Shown one piece after another: positions 62,289-64,000 of a stretch of 64,000 nucleotides of DNA. Each line of letters opens with the position of its first letter. Position 1 is the first letter of the stretch. A program made the position numbers and the translations under genes. Under the pieces are notes generated by a model that searched no databases, was not told where the DNA came from, and was given only the letters and a program-made list of their open reading frames with translations. Where the stretch lies: positions 186,001 to 250,000 of the forward strand of contig CP021374.1 of NCBI GenBank assembly GCA_002600635.1. The letters are read 5' to 3'. Origin of the DNA: Rhizobium sp. ACO-34A. GTDB lineage: Bacteria; Pseudomonadota; Alphaproteobacteria; Rhizobiales; Rhizobiaceae.

Positions 62289-63353
62289 ATGCGTCTTTCC
62301 ACCCTGTCCTCGATCGTCCTCGGGTGCCTTGTCGTTGCCGGATGCAGATCGACGTCCAGTCCGGTAGAGGCGCTGAACATCGCCCCCTCCCGGGAGACCA
62401 CGAGCGCGGTCAGCACGGCTTCCGCCCCCATTCCCGCAGCGCCGGTAGGGCAGGCAAGCATGCAGGTCATGCCGCCACAGCAGGTTTCTGTCGTTCAGCC
62501 GCAATCTTCGCCGATGCTGGCATGGGCCGGTACTGTACCGGAGCCGCAGGCGCTCCAGCCGACGACCCTTTCGGCGGGTATGCCTGTTCCGAATGAAAAG
62601 CCGGTGGCCATGCTGGTTCCCTCCGCTCCTCAGCTCGACCCGGCGCCGCGAGGCCGTTCACGGATCTACGGCCATCAGTTCCGGGATGCCAAGCCGATCA
62701 ATTTCGGCAAAGCCTCGCCGCGAAGACATGCCGTGCACGGTGTCGATGTCTCCCGCTGGCAGGGCGATATCGACTGGGTCAAGCTGCGTACGCAGGGGGC
62801 GAACTTCGCCTACATCAAGGCGACGGATGGTGGCGATCATCTCGATCCGATGTTCCGTACCAACTGGAAGCGTTCGAAGGATGCCGGCCTGAAGCGGGGT
62901 GCCTACCATTTCTTCTACTGGTGCCGTACCGCCGGCGAGCAGGCCGAGTGGTTCATCCGCAACGTGCCGCGCGATCCCGATGCGTTGCCGCCGGTGATCG
63001 ACGTCGAATACAATGCCGAATCAAGTTGCAAGCGTCGTCTCTCTTCGACCAAGGTGCGTGAGAAGATGCAGGTCTTCATGGACATGCTGGAGCGCCATTA
63101 CGGGAAGCGCCCCGTGATCTATACGGCGCCCGATTTCTACGAGGATCATCTGGACGGGCAGTTCAACGAATATCCCTTCTGGCTTCGTTCCGTGGCGGCA
63201 CATCCTTCCAAGCGTTATCCAGGCCGTAAGTGGATCTTCTGGCAGTATTCCGGTTCCGGCCTGTCGCAGGGCGTATCCGGCAAGATCGATCTCAACGCCT
63301 TCCACGGCAGCGAGGACGAATGGCATCGCTGGACATCGCGCAACGGCGCCTGA
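62289..63353 (+). CDS. GH25 lysozyme-like lipoprotein
   Basis: A 354-residue envelope protein. A lipoprotein signal ends in the lipobox VVAGC (Cys19). A Pro/Ala/Ser-rich linker (about 20-125) leads to a GH25 domain with catalytic Asp in HGVDVSRWQG and the DVE motif in PPVIDVEYN. It should cleave peptidoglycan between MurNAc and GlcNAc, tethered to a membrane, for wall remodelling. The final Asp/Glu-Trp region (KWIFWQYSGSG) is present. Single gene with its own terminator. Confidence 0.9.
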   Translation: MRLSTLSSIVLGCLVVAGCRSTSSPVEALNIAPSRETTSAVSTASAPIPAAPVGQASMQVMPPQQVSVVQPQSSPMLAWAGTVPEPQALQPTTLSAGMPVPNEKPVAMLVPSAPQLDPAPRGRSRIYGHQFRDAKPINFGKASPRRHAVHGVDVSRWQGDIDWVKLRTQGANFAYIKATDGGDHLDPMFRTNWKRSKDAGLKRGAYHFFYWCRTAGEQAEWFIRNVPRDPDALPPVIDVEYNAESSCKRRLSSTKVREKMQVFMDMLERHYGKRPVIYTAPDFYEDHLDGQFNEYPFWLRSVAAHPSKRYPGRKWIFWQYSGSGLSQGVSGKIDLNAFHGSEDEWHRWTSRNGA

Positions 63354-63377
63354 GACAAAGTCCGATGGGTTAAATCG

Positions 63378-63402
63378 AAGGGCCGCTTGTGCGGCCCTTT
63401 TC
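63378..63402 (+). terminator. Rho-independent terminator of the GH25 gene
   Basis: AAGGGCCGC (63378-63386), TTGT, GCGGCCCTT (63391-63399), then TTTCTCGTT. The stem is 9 bp and starts 25 nt past the stop. Confidence 0.85.
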
Positions 63403-63435
63403 TCGTTCAGCATCCGAACGCCGGTGGCGTGTCGG

Positions 63436-64000
63436 CTATCTCAGCATCTTTTTCAGTTCAGCCTGCACGGCCTGCAGTTTCGGGAGATAGCGGAGGGCGA
63501 GATCGCCGATATCCTCGCCTCTCGCCGGAAGGCCGATGTTGAGGGCCGCAACCGTGATGCCGCGGGCAGTCAGTACCGGCACGGCGATCGAGCGCAGGCC
63601 GAGTTCCACTTCCTGATCGATAACGGCATAGCCTTGGGCGCGCACCGTGCGGATGCGTTCCATGAGCGTATCCGGATCGGTCACGGTCATGGGCGTACGC
63701 GCTGTCAGGGGATGAAGGGCGAGGCGCTGGCGGATTTCTTCCTCAGGAAGTGCTGAAAGCAGGACCCTGCCCATCGAGGTGCAGAAAGCGGGAAGGCGCG
63801 ATCCCGGCATCAGTGCGATCGACATGACTTTCCGTTGCGCGGCGCGCGCCACATAGACGATTTCGTCTCCGTCGAGGATGGATACGGAAGAGCTTTCCCC
63901 GAGCTTGTCGGAAAGCGTGTCGAGGAGCGGCTGCACCATCTGTGGAAGCGGCATGGTGGCAAGACAGGCGGTCCCGAGCCGCAAGACTCTGGGCGTCAGC
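63436..64000 (-). CDS. IclR-family regulator, C-terminal part (cut by window edge)
   Basis: 188 codons of the effector domain; the N-terminal helix-turn-helix lies beyond the window. The ligand-domain signature AFCTSMGRVLLSALP and GYAVIDQEVELGLRSIAVPV are those of the PcaR/PobR branch, which senses beta-ketoadipate-type compounds. The target genes are outside the window. Confidence 0.85.
   Translation of the reverse strand, partial: LTPRVLRLGTACLATMPLPQMVQPLLDTLSDKLGESSSVSILDGDEIVYVARAAQRKVMSIALMPGSRLPAFCTSMGRVLLSALPEEEIRQRLALHPLTARTPMTVTDPDTLMERIRTVRAQGYAVIDQEVELGLRSIAVPVLTARGITVAALNIGLPARGEDIGDLALRYLPKLQAVQAELKKMLR

Noticed and set aside
1..64000. CRISPR arrays, tRNA/rRNA genes, insertion sequences, phage genes
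   Set aside because: No regularly spaced repeats, no transposase, integrase or phage structural genes and no RNA-gene-like stretch was found on reading through; small RNAs cannot be excluded by eye.

Overview
The window is GC-rich alphaproteobacterial DNA, best fitting Rhizobiaceae (Rhizobium/Agrobacterium/Sinorhizobium-like). This rests on an LpsL-type UDP-glucuronate epimerase, a DUF992 protein, a kdp operon followed by an EIIA-Ntr gene, a MocR regulator, many ABC importers and minCDE. In well-studied Rhizobiaceae minCDE lies on a chromid or secondary chromosome rather than the main chromosome, so this may be part of a secondary replicon (inference). I saw no rRNA, tRNA, CRISPR, insertion sequence, integrase or replication origin. 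Gene density is high and every intact frame looks functional.

Layout. 1-2939 (-): the 5' part of an ABC-exporter-type protein with a degenerate nucleotide-binding domain, then a UDP-glucuronate epimerase. 3157-16068: a MocR regulator divergent from a ten-gene operon encoding a Tat-exported binding protein, two permeases, two ATPases, a class I glutamine amidotransferase, a glutamine-synthetase-like ligase, an amidase, a [2Fe-2S] ferredoxin and a serine hydroxymethyltransferase. It looks like uptake and gamma-glutamylation-type breakdown of an unknown nitrogen compound. 16132-23362: ferredoxin-NADP reductase, a PNPOx-like flavoprotein, AidB divergent from a PaaX-like regulator, then an alpha/beta hydrolase and MFS transporter divergent from a LysR regulator.

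23518-33099: a run of tiny membrane proteins leads into kdpFABCDE and an EIIA-Ntr (PtsN-like) gene; a 46-codon membrane ORF with two RNA hairpins sits between kdpA and kdpB. 33118-36140: D-amino-acid dehydrogenase and alanine racemase divergent from an Lrp/AsnC regulator. 36150-37346: an AI-2E family membrane protein. 37644-42974: a YtfQRT-YjfF-type sugar importer with its GntR regulator. 43099-44942: minCDE, preceded by an exact CtrA-type site.

45203-49979: asnB, acyl carrier protein, AMP-forming acyl ligase and an NH3-dependent NAD-synthetase-like enzyme in a tight operon, facing a GNAT acetyltransferase. This is the best candidate for an undescribed small-molecule or surface-modification pathway. 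51234-52979: an ETHE1-like metallo-beta-lactamase-fold protein and a DUF992 protein. 53090-61943 (-): a nine-gene operon with a GntR regulator, a Pot-type ABC importer, RraA-like and HpcH aldolase-like proteins, a ThDP-dependent decarboxylase and a serine hydrolase. 62289-63353: a GH25 lysozyme-like lipoprotein. 63436-64000 (-): an IclR regulator cut by the window edge.

Recurring themes: all three complete ABC importer operons carry a GC-rich hairpin just after the binding-protein gene; most catabolic units have a divergent or terminal regulator; and two operons (MocR and GntR/Pot) carry enzymes whose substrate cannot be read from the sequence.
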